Positions 63,896 through 64,000 of a DNA stretch of 64,000 nt are shown piece after piece. A program made the position numbers and the translations under genes. How positions within the stretch are numbered: the first letter of the stretch is position 1; each line of letters begins with the position of its first letter. The stretch lies in the NCBI GenBank assembly GCA_963803155.1, contig CAWDMN010000031.1, positions 53,102 through 117,101 on the forward strand, given 5' to 3'. The notes beneath the pieces were generated by a model. It was not told where the DNA came from and ran no database searches. It saw nothing but the letters and a program-made list of their open reading frames with translations. This stretch comes from CAWDMN01 sp963803155 (lineage in GTDB: Bacteria; Acidobacteriota; Terriglobia; Versatilivoradales; Versatilivoraceae).

Positions 63896-64000
63896 GCCGA
63901 TCTCCTTTCCGAATGTCAATGGAGTAATAATATGGAGTCCCACAAGCGCAAAAGATTTAATTAAATATCGTAACTACGCAGGCAGACAGGATTCAGGAGC

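Overview
The window looks like a chromosomal piece of a Gram-negative, heterotrophic bacterium, most likely Acidobacteriota or a nearby lineage such as PVC or Hydrogenedentota. The reasons are a large outer-membrane TonB-type receptor with an N-terminal carboxypeptidase-regulatory-like domain, many exported proteins with twin-arginine or Sec signals, five exported Gfo/Idh/MocA oxidoreductases, a DUF4832-type protein and a GH29 fucosidase. Base composition is near 50% GC. No rRNA, tRNA or CRISPR array was recognised, so the lineage is an inference.

Layout. 1-6.7 kb: a sensor histidine kinase (cut by the left edge) divergent from a response regulator/PP2C phosphatase, then a QueD-type enzyme and ComEC. 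7-12.2 kb (minus strand): ApbE, a membrane glycosyltransferase-like protein translationally coupled to a secreted discoidin-like protein, and the first oxidoreductase. 13-30.5 kb: mostly carbohydrate catabolism and exported proteins, namely a HEAT-repeat protein, four more oxidoreductases, a GH4 alpha-galactosidase, an FG-GAP protein, a formylglycine-enzyme-like protein, oligoendopeptidase F, an unknown secreted protein and galactokinase. 31.4-38.4 kb: an S9 peptidase with a C-terminal extension, a GAF-GGDEF diguanylate cyclase, a GNAT acetyltransferase and a polyprenyl diphosphate synthase.

38.5-44.5 kb is the accessory region. An AT-rich orphan Rhs tip carries a probable papain-like toxin domain and is followed by a small membrane protein that may be its immunity partner. 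Next comes a roughly 2 kb direct segmental duplication containing an ORF6N-domain gene (one copy killed by a single nonsense codon), a PilZ gene (one copy truncated), and a 372 bp terminal-inverted-repeat element. One copy of that element has been split by a second miniature element, and the other copy preserves the empty site.

44.7-64 kb: a sodium:sugar symporter, a TPR protein, a serine hydrolase, a core cluster coaD-rsmD-recG-prfB (prfB with an intact programmed +1 frameshift site), a small TPR protein, the TonB-type receptor, a DUF4832 protein with an adjacent esterase, a decayed four-helix-bundle gene and a GH29 alpha-L-fucosidase. The receptor, symporter, GH4, GH29, galactokinase, oxidoreductases and esterase together suggest uptake and breakdown of galactose- and fucose-containing glycans.

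The intergenic space is rich in non-autonomous repeats of at least five families. The most unusual is a dispersed unit with a Shine-Dalgarno-like sequence, an ATG and a conserved short reading frame beginning MPARLAQQ.
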